Assembly (NCBI GenBank): GCA_030041275.1
Contig: JASHOE010000046.1
Span: forward strand, 44,221-108,220
Reading direction: 5' to 3'
DNA: 64,000 nt
Source: Streptosporangiaceae bacterium
Lineage (GTDB): Bacteria; Actinomycetota; Actinomycetes; Streptosporangiales; Streptosporangiaceae
The notes beneath the pieces were generated by a model, which saw only the letters and a list, made by a program, of their open reading frames with translations, ran no database searches and was not told the DNA's origin. Shown piece by piece: positions 8,703 to 16,109 of the stretch. Each line of letters begins with the position of its first letter. Position 1 is the stretch's first letter. The position numbers and the translations under genes were made by a program.

Positions 8703-9797
8703 GTGGTGAGCTTCGTGCCCTATGACCGCCCGGTGCGGGCAGCGTTCATCGGCCTAGGCCGGATCTACGATCTCAACGTTCGCGGCTATCGCGACAACCC
8801 CGACGTGGAAGTCGTCGCGCTCGTCGACCCAAGCCGGGAGCGACGCGAACAGCGCCAGGCCGACTGGCCCACAGCTCGCACATTCGCGTCCGCCGCGGAG
8901 CTGGCGTCCAGCGGCATTGAGGTCGACGTGGCTGAGGTCTTGCTGCCCATTCCGTTGCACGCCGACGGCGTGGTCGAGATGCTGGGCTTCGGCTGGCACG
9001 TCAACATGCAGAAGCCGATGTGCAATGACCTGCTGGATGCGGATCGGATGCTGGATGCGGCGAAGGCCAGCGACCGGATCTTGCGGGTGATGGAGAACTA
9101 CCTCTTCTATGAACCCCTGCGAAAGCTCAAGCAGACCGTCGAGTCCGGAGATATTGGTGAGGTCTGCGGCTATCACATGAAGATGGTCGGCACTGGCCGT
9201 GGCGGCTGGGACGTGCCGTGGAGCAGCTTCGAATGGCAGATGGAGCAGATGAAGCGCGGTCGTGGCATCGAAGTGTTCGACGACGGCTGGCACAAGCTCT
9301 CGACGGCGCTGTGGCTGTTCGGCCCGGTTAGGGAAGTCCGAGCCTGGATCGGGAATCTCGCTGTCGGACCCGGCGTGGATCTCGACACGCCGAGCACGAT
9401 CATCTGGGAGCACGACAACGGCGTGCGCGGCGTGTGGGATATCACCATCGCGATGGACATGTACCTGCGATCCGACTACTACACGAACGACGAACGCTGG
9501 GAAGTAACGGGCAGCAAGGGGTTCGCGCGGGTGAATCGCTGCACCGGTCGGGGCATCCAGCAGCCCAGCCTCGAGGTCTACGCCGACGGGGAAATGCGCG
9601 CCTACCACGCGCTCGATGACGACTGGGCGAGCAGTTTCCGCGATTCTGGCCGTCACTGGCTGCGCTGGCTGCACACGGGCGACGGCCCGCTGTTGTGGAG
9701 TGGTGAAGAGGCCGTCGATGTACTCAGATTCGCGCTGGCGGCGTATGCGAGCAGCGCCGCAGGAGGCGTCGGCCTGAATCCCAGGCACGTTACCTAG
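8703..9797 (+). CDS. Gfo/Idh/MocA family NAD(P)-dependent oxidoreductase
   Basis: A 364-residue dehydrogenase. The N-terminal Rossmann fold is shown by AAFIGLGRIYDLNVRGY and EVVALVDPSRER, and the family's EKP motif appears as the variant NMQKPMCND, where Lys is the usual catalytic residue. The C-terminal alpha/beta domain includes DDGWHKLSTALWLFG with a catalytic-type Asp/His pair and a beta-sheet region. Relatives oxidise or reduce sugars, inositols and related polyols. Two GTG codons (8703, 8706) compete as start. It stands alone between divergent and convergent neighbours; substrate unknown. Confidence 0.87.
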   Translation: MVSFVPYDRPVRAAFIGLGRIYDLNVRGYRDNPDVEVVALVDPSRERREQRQADWPTARTFASAAELASSGIEVDVAEVLLPIPLHADGVVEMLGFGWHVNMQKPMCNDLLDADRMLDAAKASDRILRVMENYLFYEPLRKLKQTVESGDIGEVCGYHMKMVGTGRGGWDVPWSSFEWQMEQMKRGRGIEVFDDGWHKLSTALWLFGPVREVRAWIGNLAVGPGVDLDTPSTIIWEHDNGVRGVWDITIAMDMYLRSDYYTNDERWEVTGSKGFARVNRCTGRGIQQPSLEVYADGEMRAYHALDDDWASSFRDSGRHWLRWLHTGDGPLLWSGEEAVDVLRFALAAYASSAAGGVGLNPRHVT

Positions 9798-9818
9798 AAG
9801 CTCGGAGCCTGAGGCTAC

Positions 9819-10055
9819 CTATCGGGCCGCAGGCTGGTACAGGCGTTCGGGTCGGCTGCCGCGGAGCGCAGCATCCGCCCGCACGAGGTCGCCGGGCGGC
9901 AGCCCGTTCCAGTGCGGCACGCAAACCGACTCTCCGCCGTCGCCTGCGAACAGCGACGCGGTGATCAGCCGCACCGGTTCCCCGCACTCCGGGCAGGCGC
10001 CGGCGGCGCCGGCGAATGAAAAGCAGCAGCCACAAAAGCATGCAACGTTAGCCAT
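9819..10055 (-). CDS. Small Cys-rich protein (putative zinc-ribbon)
   Basis: A 78-residue protein beginning MANVACFCGCCFSF and carrying GACPECGEPV, so CxCxCC and CxxC groups suited to bind a metal, probably zinc. The rest is rich in Arg and Ala and unremarkable. ATG 10055 is chosen over an earlier ATG at 10130 because GGAGGGGGTG lies just upstream. It is followed on the same strand by nothing recognisable and preceded by the desaturase gene (stop at 10176), so it may be the last gene of that transcript. No family is recognised. Confidence 0.6.
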   Translation of the reverse strand: MANVACFCGCCFSFAGAAGACPECGEPVRLITASLFAGDGGESVCVPHWNGLPPGDLVRADAALRGSRPERLYQPAAR

Positions 10056-10175
10056 GATCGGCACCCCCTCCGCGCGCAGCGGCTTCACGGCCGCGCGGCT
10101 GATGGTGGCGCCGTTAGCTGGCGCCACCATCGTTGCGGAGGTAGAGGCGCAGCTTCAGATACACGAGCCCGCCGA

Positions 10176-11279
10176 TCAGATCGGCGTAGCCTCGTCCCGG
10201 TGCGTGCGGTCAGCGGTGGCGCAGGTGGGCCCGTCACCCGCCATGGTGGCCTGCCTGCCGACGTCCTTCAGGTAGCCCAGGGCCTGCGAGTACGAGCCTA
10301 CGAGGCTGGTCTGGGTGTACGGCAGCCCTTGCTCTCGGCAGAACTCGCTGATCAATGCCTGCGAGCGGCGCAGACTCGGCCGGGGCATGGACGGGAACAG
10401 ATGGTGCTCAATCTGGTAGTTCAGGCCGCCGAGGGCCAGGTCGGTCAACCAGCCCCCGCGGACATTGCGTGAGGTCAGGACCTGACGCCGGAGGAAGTCG
10501 AGCTCGTCCTCGGCCTGCAGGATTGGCATGCCCTTGTGGTTGGGGGCGAATGAGGCGCCCATGTAGAAGCCGAACAGGCCCTGCTGGAGCAGGATGAAGA
10601 TGATGGCCTTCAGCGGGCTGAGGACCGCGAACACCACGGTGAGGTAACCCGCAATGTGCAGCCCGAGCAGGATTATCTCGGCGGGACGACGCCGGCCGCC
10701 GCGGCCAGCGAGGGCTCTGATGCTCGCTACGTGCAGGCTCGCGGCCTCTCCGAGCAGCATGGGAAAGAACAGGTACGCCTGGCAGCGGAAGACGATCTGG
10801 GCTAGGCCGCCGCTCGCCTTGGCCTGCCGGGCCGTCATCGCCAGGGCCTTCATCATGATGTCGGGGTCGAGGTCTTCGGTGTTCGGGTTCGCGTGATGGC
10901 GGTTGTGTTTGCTCACCCACCAGCCGTAGCTGAGCCCGATACCGAGATTGCCGAGCAGGATGCCAAGGACGTAGCTGACCCGTCTGGATCCGCTGATCTG
11001 GCGATGCCCGGCATCGTGGCCTAGGAAGCCCAGCTGGGTGAACATGACGGCGAGATAGACGGCGACCGCCAGCTGCCACCACGAGTTACCCAGCAGCAGG
11101 AAAGCCGCCCAGCCTCCGAGGAGCAGCCCGACGGTGATCGTGATCCGCCAGGCGTAGTGTCCGGTGCGTCGGTCTAGCAGACCGGCCTGGCGCACTTGGC
11201 GGGACAGCCTGGCATATTCGCTCCCGCGCGTACTTTGGTGGGTGCGCGCTGAGACAGCCGCGCTGAGGTCGCCAGTCAT
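10176..11279 (-). CDS. Acyl-CoA/acyl-lipid fatty acid desaturase
   Basis: A 367-residue membrane di-iron desaturase. The three histidine boxes are complete: HDAGH near residue 95, HNRHH near 130 and QIEHH near 300; the QIEHH form is typical of front-end and delta-type desaturases and of the actinobacterial DesA3-like group. Hydrophobic segments flank the boxes (ITVGLLLGGWAAFLLLG, LAVAVYLAVMFTQLG, IIFILLQQGLFGFYMG). It introduces a double bond into membrane acyl chains with electrons from a reductase. ATG 11279 (MTGDLSAAV) is preferred; the frame is open to 11456 but that N-terminal part is Arg-rich and unlike the family. No partner ferredoxin or reductase is adjacent. Confidence 0.87.
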   Translation of the reverse strand: MTGDLSAAVSARTHQSTRGSEYARLSRQVRQAGLLDRRTGHYAWRITITVGLLLGGWAAFLLLGNSWWQLAVAVYLAVMFTQLGFLGHDAGHRQISGSRRVSYVLGILLGNLGIGLSYGWWVSKHNRHHANPNTEDLDPDIMMKALAMTARQAKASGGLAQIVFRCQAYLFFPMLLGEAASLHVASIRALAGRGGRRRPAEIILLGLHIAGYLTVVFAVLSPLKAIIFILLQQGLFGFYMGASFAPNHKGMPILQAEDELDFLRRQVLTSRNVRGGWLTDLALGGLNYQIEHHLFPSMPRPSLRRSQALISEFCREQGLPYTQTSLVGSYSQALGYLKDVGRQATMAGDGPTCATADRTHRDEATPI

Positions 11280-11598
11280 CGCACCGCTGCTGCGCCGGTA
11301 ATCGCGGCCTCCGCTGTGGCATAGATAAGGAGCTGATCGAGTCTGGTCGCACTGACCGATGCGAGCATGGCAACGGACGATGACTGGGCACCGACGAGAG
11401 CTCCTCCGGTAAGCCCCGTTTGCAGGTTGCCGCTGACGGCCGAGGTCGGTGCCCACGATGCACGCTACGGCAGTGGAAGAACATAACTAGCAAATTAATT
11501 CTGAAATCTAAGAAGAACGTTGACTAAAGTCCCGGACCTTCTGTCCCTAGTGTGCCTGGCCGTCAGGCGTCCGGGTGCGTTGGGTGGGCCGTAGGCCT
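11280..11598. other. Gene-free interval with AT-rich desaturase upstream region
   Basis: This 319-base stretch lies upstream of the desaturase and downstream of the GntR gene, both leftward. Bases about 11484-11535 are clearly AT-rich compared with the surroundings and are the likely desaturase promoter zone, though no convincing -35/-10 pair could be fixed. Nothing else was recognised. Confidence 0.45.
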
Positions 11599-12123
11599 CT
11601 AGTCCACGGATATAACCGTGGTCGCAGAGTCGTAGTGCGCTGCTGGCTTGCCTGGCTCCTCGACCGTGATGACCGGGGAATACAGCGACCTTCCCTCCGG
11701 GCTTAGCGCGGCCATGGCCCCAGGAGAGCGAGTCGCACGCATGGCCGCCGTTATCCGGCTACCACGGCCGACCCTCACGTACTGCATGTCTGGCCGGGAC
11801 CTGACGTAGTGACCGGCGCCACGCCTCGTCGCGATCATCCCGTACGTGCGCAGGATCCCGAGCGCCCGGCGTGCCGTGTCCCGGCTCACGCCGAACAGCT
11901 CTGCCAGTTCGTTCTCGGGGGGAAGCGGGGTGCCCACGGGGAGCTGCCATTGGATGACGTGCCAGCGGACGTTGGACGCCACCTGGAGGTAGACGGGCAC
12001 GATTCCCTCCAGGTCAATCTCGCTGGTGTCCACCTGCGTCCATATGCTGCCGCCGTCGGTCACGGCTGGGATTTTAACCGGACTCGGCGACTTGTACACA
12101 GTTAGCAACACCACCTTGACCAT
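11599..12123 (-). CDS. GntR family transcriptional regulator
   Basis: A winged-helix regulator of the GntR type. The DNA-binding domain is clear: IVPVYLQVASNVRWHVIQ, LPPENELAELFGVSRDTARRALGIL in pieces (helix-turn-helix), and the wing TRRGAGHYV. The C-terminal part is short, about 60 residues, so it lacks a full FadR or HutC effector domain and resembles the small actinomycete GntR proteins of about 140-180 residues. The start is uncertain: ATG 12123 (174 residues) is used; GTG 12033 (144 residues) and ATG 12201 are alternatives. A 10-bp palindrome CGGTATACCG sits 14 bases upstream of ATG 12123 and may be its own operator. Confidence 0.82.
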   Translation of the reverse strand: MVKVVLLTVYKSPSPVKIPAVTDGGSIWTQVDTSEIDLEGIVPVYLQVASNVRWHVIQWQLPVGTPLPPENELAELFGVSRDTARRALGILRTYGMIATRRGAGHYVRSRPDMQYVRVGRGSRITAAMRATRSPGAMAALSPEGRSLYSPVITVEEPGKPAAHYDSATTVISVD

Positions 12124-12136
12124 ACAAGTTGTCGTC

Positions 12137-12146
12137 CGGTATACCG
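12137..12146. promoter_or_regulatory. Candidate GntR operator palindrome
   Basis: Perfect 10-bp palindrome CGGTATACCG just upstream of the GntR start. It contains the GT-N2-AC core common to GntR family operators. Autoregulation is inferred from position only. Confidence 0.4.
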
Positions 12147-12158
12147 ATAAGGCAATGA

Positions 12159-12202
12159 CATGCCCCCGGTCCTGGGGGGAGCGGGCCGGGACCGGGGGCA
12201 TG
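12159..12202. repeat. Inverted repeat, 14-bp perfect arms
   Basis: Arms 12159-12172 (CATGCCCCCGGTCC) and 12189-12202 are exact reverse complements with a 16-base loop. There is no T-run after either arm, so it is not a standard rho-independent terminator. It may be a leader hairpin or a binding site. Confidence 0.7.
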
Positions 12203-12395
12203 ACGTTGGTCCCGAGCCCCGAGACGTAGCCGTGGTTCGCGGCTTCGCGGTATGAGAGAGCGCAGCGCGAGTACCGCTGACAGGCCTGTGGCTCACCGTG
12301 CCGATGGGTGCGGACGTCGAGGCCCGGCGTGCGTAGCGGCGGCCTCTTAGGCCCAGGCCAACTCGAATCCGCTGGGCGTAGTGGAGACCCTTAGG

Positions 12396-12456
12396 CCGGG
12401 CCGGCTCGTGCTTGCCACAACGGCCCTGGCAAGCACGAACCCTCCCCCCGGCCCGG
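12396..12456. repeat. Two-part inverted repeat upstream of luxR-type gene
   Basis: Inner arms 12406-12417 (TCGTGCTTGCCA) and 12427-12438 pair perfectly over 12 bp with a 9-base loop. Outer arms 12396-12404 (CCGGGCCGG) and 12448-12456 also pair perfectly over 9 bp; one base separates them on the left and nine on the right. Together they could form a 21-bp interrupted hairpin in the leader of the LuxR-type gene at 12534. Confidence 0.7.
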
Positions 12457-12533
12457 CTCTTCCGTATCTTGCGTTGCGAAGAACCGGTTGCGAAATAGGT
12501 AATTATGCCTACTCTTGGCGCGAGGGGGTGACT

Positions 12534-13397
12534 ATGGCACTTTCGAGCACTGAGCTGCGCGGGCTCGTCAACGTGCTGGAGGGGCTGTACGAGCCGGTCG
12601 GCAGCCAGGAATATCCGGCCCGGGTGATCGCCTTGATTTCCGATCTCATCGGTGTCGGGTCCTGCTCGTACAACCACCTAGACGGAAGCACGGCACTCGC
12701 CTACGAGATCCAGCCCGTGGAGGTGTTGGCCTTTCCCGACGCCTATGAGCTATTCGAACTGCACCTGCCCGAGCACCCCTTGCTGTCTTACGTAGTGGCC
12801 AGTGGCGACGGCAGCGCGTGCCGCGTGTCTGACATCGTCAGTGACCGCCAATTCCGGTCACTCGGCCTCTATCGTGACTTCTACCGCCACGCCGAGGTCG
12901 ACTATCAGCTGTGCTTCCTGGTACCCCACCCAGGCGTGGGCGAAATCGCGGTCGCCCTGAACCGGAAGGGCCGTGACTTCTCGGCCGAGGAACGGGATGT
13001 TCTGGAACTGCTGCGCCCGCATGTCGCGCAGGCTGCCTCCATTGCAGCGCTGCTGAGCCAGCCCGTTCCTGGGAATCTCGATGCTTCCGGCGACACACCC
13101 CCGCTCACGCCGCGCCAGAAGCGCATCCTCCAGCTCGTCGCCGACGGTCACGCCGATCGCGAAGTTGGCCGGATGCTTGGCATCAGCACCCGCACGGTCC
13201 ACGCTCACTTGCAGCGCATCTACCGGGTCCTGGACGTCACGTCCCGTACCGAAGCGCTTGCCCGGCTCCGGGAGCGCTCGCTGACGCGCAGCGCGAGGGG
13301 CGCGAGAAACGTCGGCCGCTGGGCCATTCCGGCCACGCCAGCGGCAGCAGGCCTAGGGGGAGCGAGCGCGCTCGGAGGCGCCGCGACTCGTGATTAG
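12534..13397 (+). CDS. LuxR family transcriptional regulator with GAF-like sensor
   Basis: A 287-residue regulator. The C-terminal LuxR helix-turn-helix is LTPRQKRILQLVADGHADRE followed by GISTRTVHAHLQRIYRVLDV (about residues 188-245). The N-terminal about 165 residues form a sensor-like domain resembling GAF-type domains of actinobacterial LuxR regulators (segments VIALISDLIGVGSCSYN, LYRDFYRHAEVDYQLCFLVP). The ligand is unknown. ATG 12534 is chosen because GAGGGGGTG precedes it; the frame is open further upstream into the hairpin region. A short tail rich in Ala/Gly follows the DNA-binding domain. It converges with the methyltransferase gene. Confidence 0.85.
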   Translation: MALSSTELRGLVNVLEGLYEPVGSQEYPARVIALISDLIGVGSCSYNHLDGSTALAYEIQPVEVLAFPDAYELFELHLPEHPLLSYVVASGDGSACRVSDIVSDRQFRSLGLYRDFYRHAEVDYQLCFLVPHPGVGEIAVALNRKGRDFSAEERDVLELLRPHVAQAASIAALLSQPVPGNLDASGDTPPLTPRQKRILQLVADGHADREVGRMLGISTRTVHAHLQRIYRVLDVTSRTEALARLRERSLTRSARGARNVGRWAIPATPAAAGLGGASALGGAATRD

Positions 13398-13420
13398 CGA
13401 TTAGCCCCACTTTCAGGCAG

Positions 13421-14140
13421 TTAGAGCCGGCTGGCTTTGCGCGCGACGACGAGCCGGTACCGGGGGCTCCCGTCCTCGCGGTGGCCTAGAACCGCCAGGG
13501 GGACGCTGGTGACGGTGAATCCGGACGCCCTCAGGTCGTCGCGGATCGCGTGCAGCGGGCAGGTCCGGTAGTACATGACGAATGGCGGACGCCACATGGC
13601 GTTCCGTACCCGCATGGTCAGGTCGAACCCGAGCAGTGCCCAGTACCAGCCGGAGGTGATGCGCTGCGGCGCCGCGACCGGGAAGGCCAGGATTGCGTCA
13701 GGTCGCAGCGCCCGGTAAACGCCGTCGAACAGTGCGGGCCGTTCGGCGGGCAGGAAGTGTCCGAGGGCTCCGAAACTAACGGCAACGTCAAAGACGCCGA
13801 CGAAAGGCAGCGCCCGGGCGTCCGCCCGTACCCACCCAGCGCCTCGGTGGGCACGGCGCGCCTGCGCGAGCATGCCCCTGCTGAAATCGACGCCCGTAAT
13901 CCGTCCGTGGCATACGGATCTCAGGACCCCGATGCCCGCGCCGGTGCCGCAGCACACGTCCAGTCCGTGACCGAACGGGCCGAGTGGGCGCAGCGCGGCC
14001 GCAGTCGCGTCGAGCACGCCGTCGGGGGTGCGGAATGGCGTGTGGTCGAACTTGGGGGAAAGCAAGTCGTAGCCGCCCTCGACCGATGACAGTGCCTGCT
14101 TCGCCAGTTCACGCACAGACGGGCCTTCAAGCGAGAACAC
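13421..14140 (-). CDS. Class I SAM-dependent methyltransferase
   Basis: A 239-residue methyltransferase. Motif I is LDVCCGTGAGIG, followed by ITGVDFSRGMLAQAR (acidic Asp for the SAM ribose), WVRADARALPF and FDVAVSFGALGHF. Length and order match small Methyltransf_11/25-type enzymes. The acceptor is unknown. It converges on the LuxR-type gene with only a 23-base gap and diverges from the decayed transporter gene at 14302. Confidence 0.85.
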   Translation of the reverse strand: MFSLEGPSVRELAKQALSSVEGGYDLLSPKFDHTPFRTPDGVLDATAAALRPLGPFGHGLDVCCGTGAGIGVLRSVCHGRITGVDFSRGMLAQARRAHRGAGWVRADARALPFVGVFDVAVSFGALGHFLPAERPALFDGVYRALRPDAILAFPVAAPQRITSGWYWALLGFDLTMRVRNAMWRPPFVMYYRTCPLHAIRDDLRASGFTVTSVPLAVLGHREDGSPRYRLVVARKASRL

Positions 14141-14301
14141 CGGCCAAGGCTACTTCCCGCGCCTAGGCCGGCGTCCAGACGATCCTTGACTCGGGCAATC
14201 ACGGCACGTTCTAATCGCGCGATGGCGGCGCGCGAAGGCGGCGTCCCTGGGGCGGGCGGGTTCCGCATTGGATTGCGGGACTTGAGTAGGGGAGCTGGTC
14301 T

Positions 14302-15459
14302 ATGCGCGACCAAGGCAGCCGAAGGCTGATCGCGTTCCGGACTTTGTCGAGTAACGGACAGCTCGTTCGCGTGCTGACCGGTTACGCACTGTTCATGGTC
14401 ACCGAGCTCGCGGTGTGGATCGCGATGCTGGTCTACGCCTACGGTCGCGGTGGCGCCACGCTCGCCGGACTGATTGCGGTTGCGCAACTGGTCCCGGCCG
14501 CGATCGCCGCCAAGGTGCCAGCAGCCGCCTACGTGGCGGCGGTCGTCGCTTCCACTGCGGTCGCCACCACGCGGCCTGCCCAGGCCGCGGTGGTCTCCGC
14601 GGTCAGCGTGAGTGCTGACCCGCTCCCGGATGACTCCACGTCCGAGAACGAGTCGAGCCTTCGGGAAGCTCTGCGGCTGGTCGTTTTCCGGCCCGGGCTG
14701 CGGCTGATGGTGACGCTGCTGACCGCAGCGGTACTCGCGGCCAGTTGAGCCCCGTGCTGGTTGGCCGTCGGCTCGGTAAGCCGATTCTCGGCTCGGCGCT
14801 GGCCCTGAGTGCGGCTATGGCCATGCTTGCTGTTGACGCAGGGCTGGCGGGCACGATCGTGTTGCTTGCGGCGATCGGGGCGAGCAGTCAGCTCCTGAAC
14901 GTGGCGACTCGGACGCTGCTGCAGCGGTCCGTGCCGGCGCATCTCATTAGCCGGATCTTCGGCATCCAGGAAGGTCTGTATATGGCGGGGCTCGCGGCCG
15001 GCAGCTTGCTGGTGCCGCTACTGGTGTACCTGGGCGGCAGCAAGCTGGCGCTGATCGGCACCGCCGCCGTCTTGCCGCTGGCCGCCCTGGCTTGCGGACG
15101 CAGCCTGTTCAAGCTGGACGCAGAGGCTCCGGTCCCGGTGGTGGAGATCTCGCTGCTGAGGTCGCTCCCGTTGTTCGCAGACCTACCTGTTCCCGCAATC
15201 GAAGGCCTCGCCGCCGCGCTCACGATGGTCGAGATGGCGCCGGGAGATGTGCTGATCCGGCAGGGCGACGAAGGAGACGCCTACTACGTCATCGCGGCTG
15301 GCGAGTTCGACGTGTTCCAGGACGATGAGTTCCGGCGGCGGTCTCGGCCACGCACCCACCCACCTGCAAGCCAGCCGGATTGCTGAGACACGCCTCGCGA
15401 CGGGCGGTGACCAGCATGACCCGGACCGTCGGCAAGCAGGTGATGCCATCACGGGCTAG
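14302..15459 (+). pseudogene. Decayed MFS transporter with C-terminal cyclic-nucleotide-binding domain
   Basis: Remains of a single long gene in several frames. Frame one (14302-14748) encodes the N-terminus with TM1-3 (FMVTELAVWIAMLVYAYG), then jumps to material of a later segment. Another frame (14745-15386) encodes late TM segments (LLNVATRTLLQRSVPAHLI, RIFGIQEGLYMAGLAAGS) and the start of a cNMP-binding domain (LLRSLPLFADLPVPAIEGLA, GDVLIRQGDEGDAYYVIAAG). The domain breaks after FDVFQDDE; a stretch ending at 15459 (RRQAGDAITG) resembles the normal C-terminal end in another frame. Intact relatives exceed 550 residues, so deletions in the transmembrane and cNMP parts plus frameshifts are inferred. 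Confidence 0.75.
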
Positions 15460-15477
15460 CCCACGCCTGCGACCTGG

Positions 15478-15855
15478 TTAGCGATACTCGTGGCTCAGGT
15501 CAACAATGCAGAAGCGATTCCCGTCGGGGTCTTCCAGCACGATGAAGTCCGGATCCTCCGGGTAGCTGTCCCAATCGACCCGACGGGCGCCGAGCGACAC
15601 CAGCCTGGCCGCCTCTGCCTCTTGATCGCTGGCGTCGGCGGCGTGCAGGTCGATGTGCAGCCGCGGGTGAGTACCCGGCGGCGTCTGACTGAGCTGGAGG
15701 GCGATTGCCGGGCCCGCTGTGTTAGGTGGCATGAGCACGTTCGCCCATCCGCCGAACCCGTCCTCGCGCAGCGTGTAGCCGAGGGCCGCTGACCAGAACC
15801 CAGCTGCTCGCTGAACATCGGCAACTCCGAGCACCAGCACGCCGAAATTCACCAC
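15478..15855 (-). CDS. VOC family (glyoxalase/bleomycin-resistance-like) protein
   Basis: A protein of about 125 residues with one vicinal-oxygen-chelate domain: FGVLVLGVADVQRAAGFWSA opens the first beta-alpha-beta module, LHIDLHAADAS carries a metal-type His, and the end FIVLEDPDGNRFCIVDL is the classic C-terminal strand with Glu. GTG 15855 is chosen because it gives the normal length; the frame continues to 15945 with Arg/Ala-rich residues. Substrate unknown. It faces the end of the decayed transporter gene and lies in opposite orientation to the peroxidase gene downstream. Confidence 0.82.
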   Translation of the reverse strand: MVNFGVLVLGVADVQRAAGFWSAALGYTLREDGFGGWANVLMPPNTAGPAIALQLSQTPPGTHPRLHIDLHAADASDQEAEAARLVSLGARRVDWDSYPEDPDFIVLEDPDGNRFCIVDLSHEYR

Positions 15856-16109
15856 GGCGCCGAGTGTAATCACAAACGACCGACCGGCCGCTGAGGCCGT
15901 TTGCCGAACCAACGCCATGGCGCCGGGCCCAGTGCGACGCCGCAACGGCCGTTCTCAAGATTAGGTGGCCCCCGGAAGCGAAGCCAGCGAGCCGAACTTA
16001 CGCTCGCTCTGCATCCGGAGAGTGAGAAAGATCAATTCCCGATGTATTGATTTCCCGATCGATCCCTCCGGCATGACAGCAGGGCACCGTTAACAGGAGG
16101 GGAGCGGCT

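Larger units (their letters stand above)
12124..12533. other. Divergent gntR/luxR interval with structured sequence
   Basis: This 410-base region holds no convincing gene. It holds the GntR palindrome (12137-12146), a strong hairpin (12159-12202) and a two-part hairpin (12396-12456), then the LuxR-gene ribosome site GAGGGGGTG just before 12534. The structures lie between divergent genes, so they are leader or regulatory elements rather than ordinary terminators. Confidence 0.5.
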
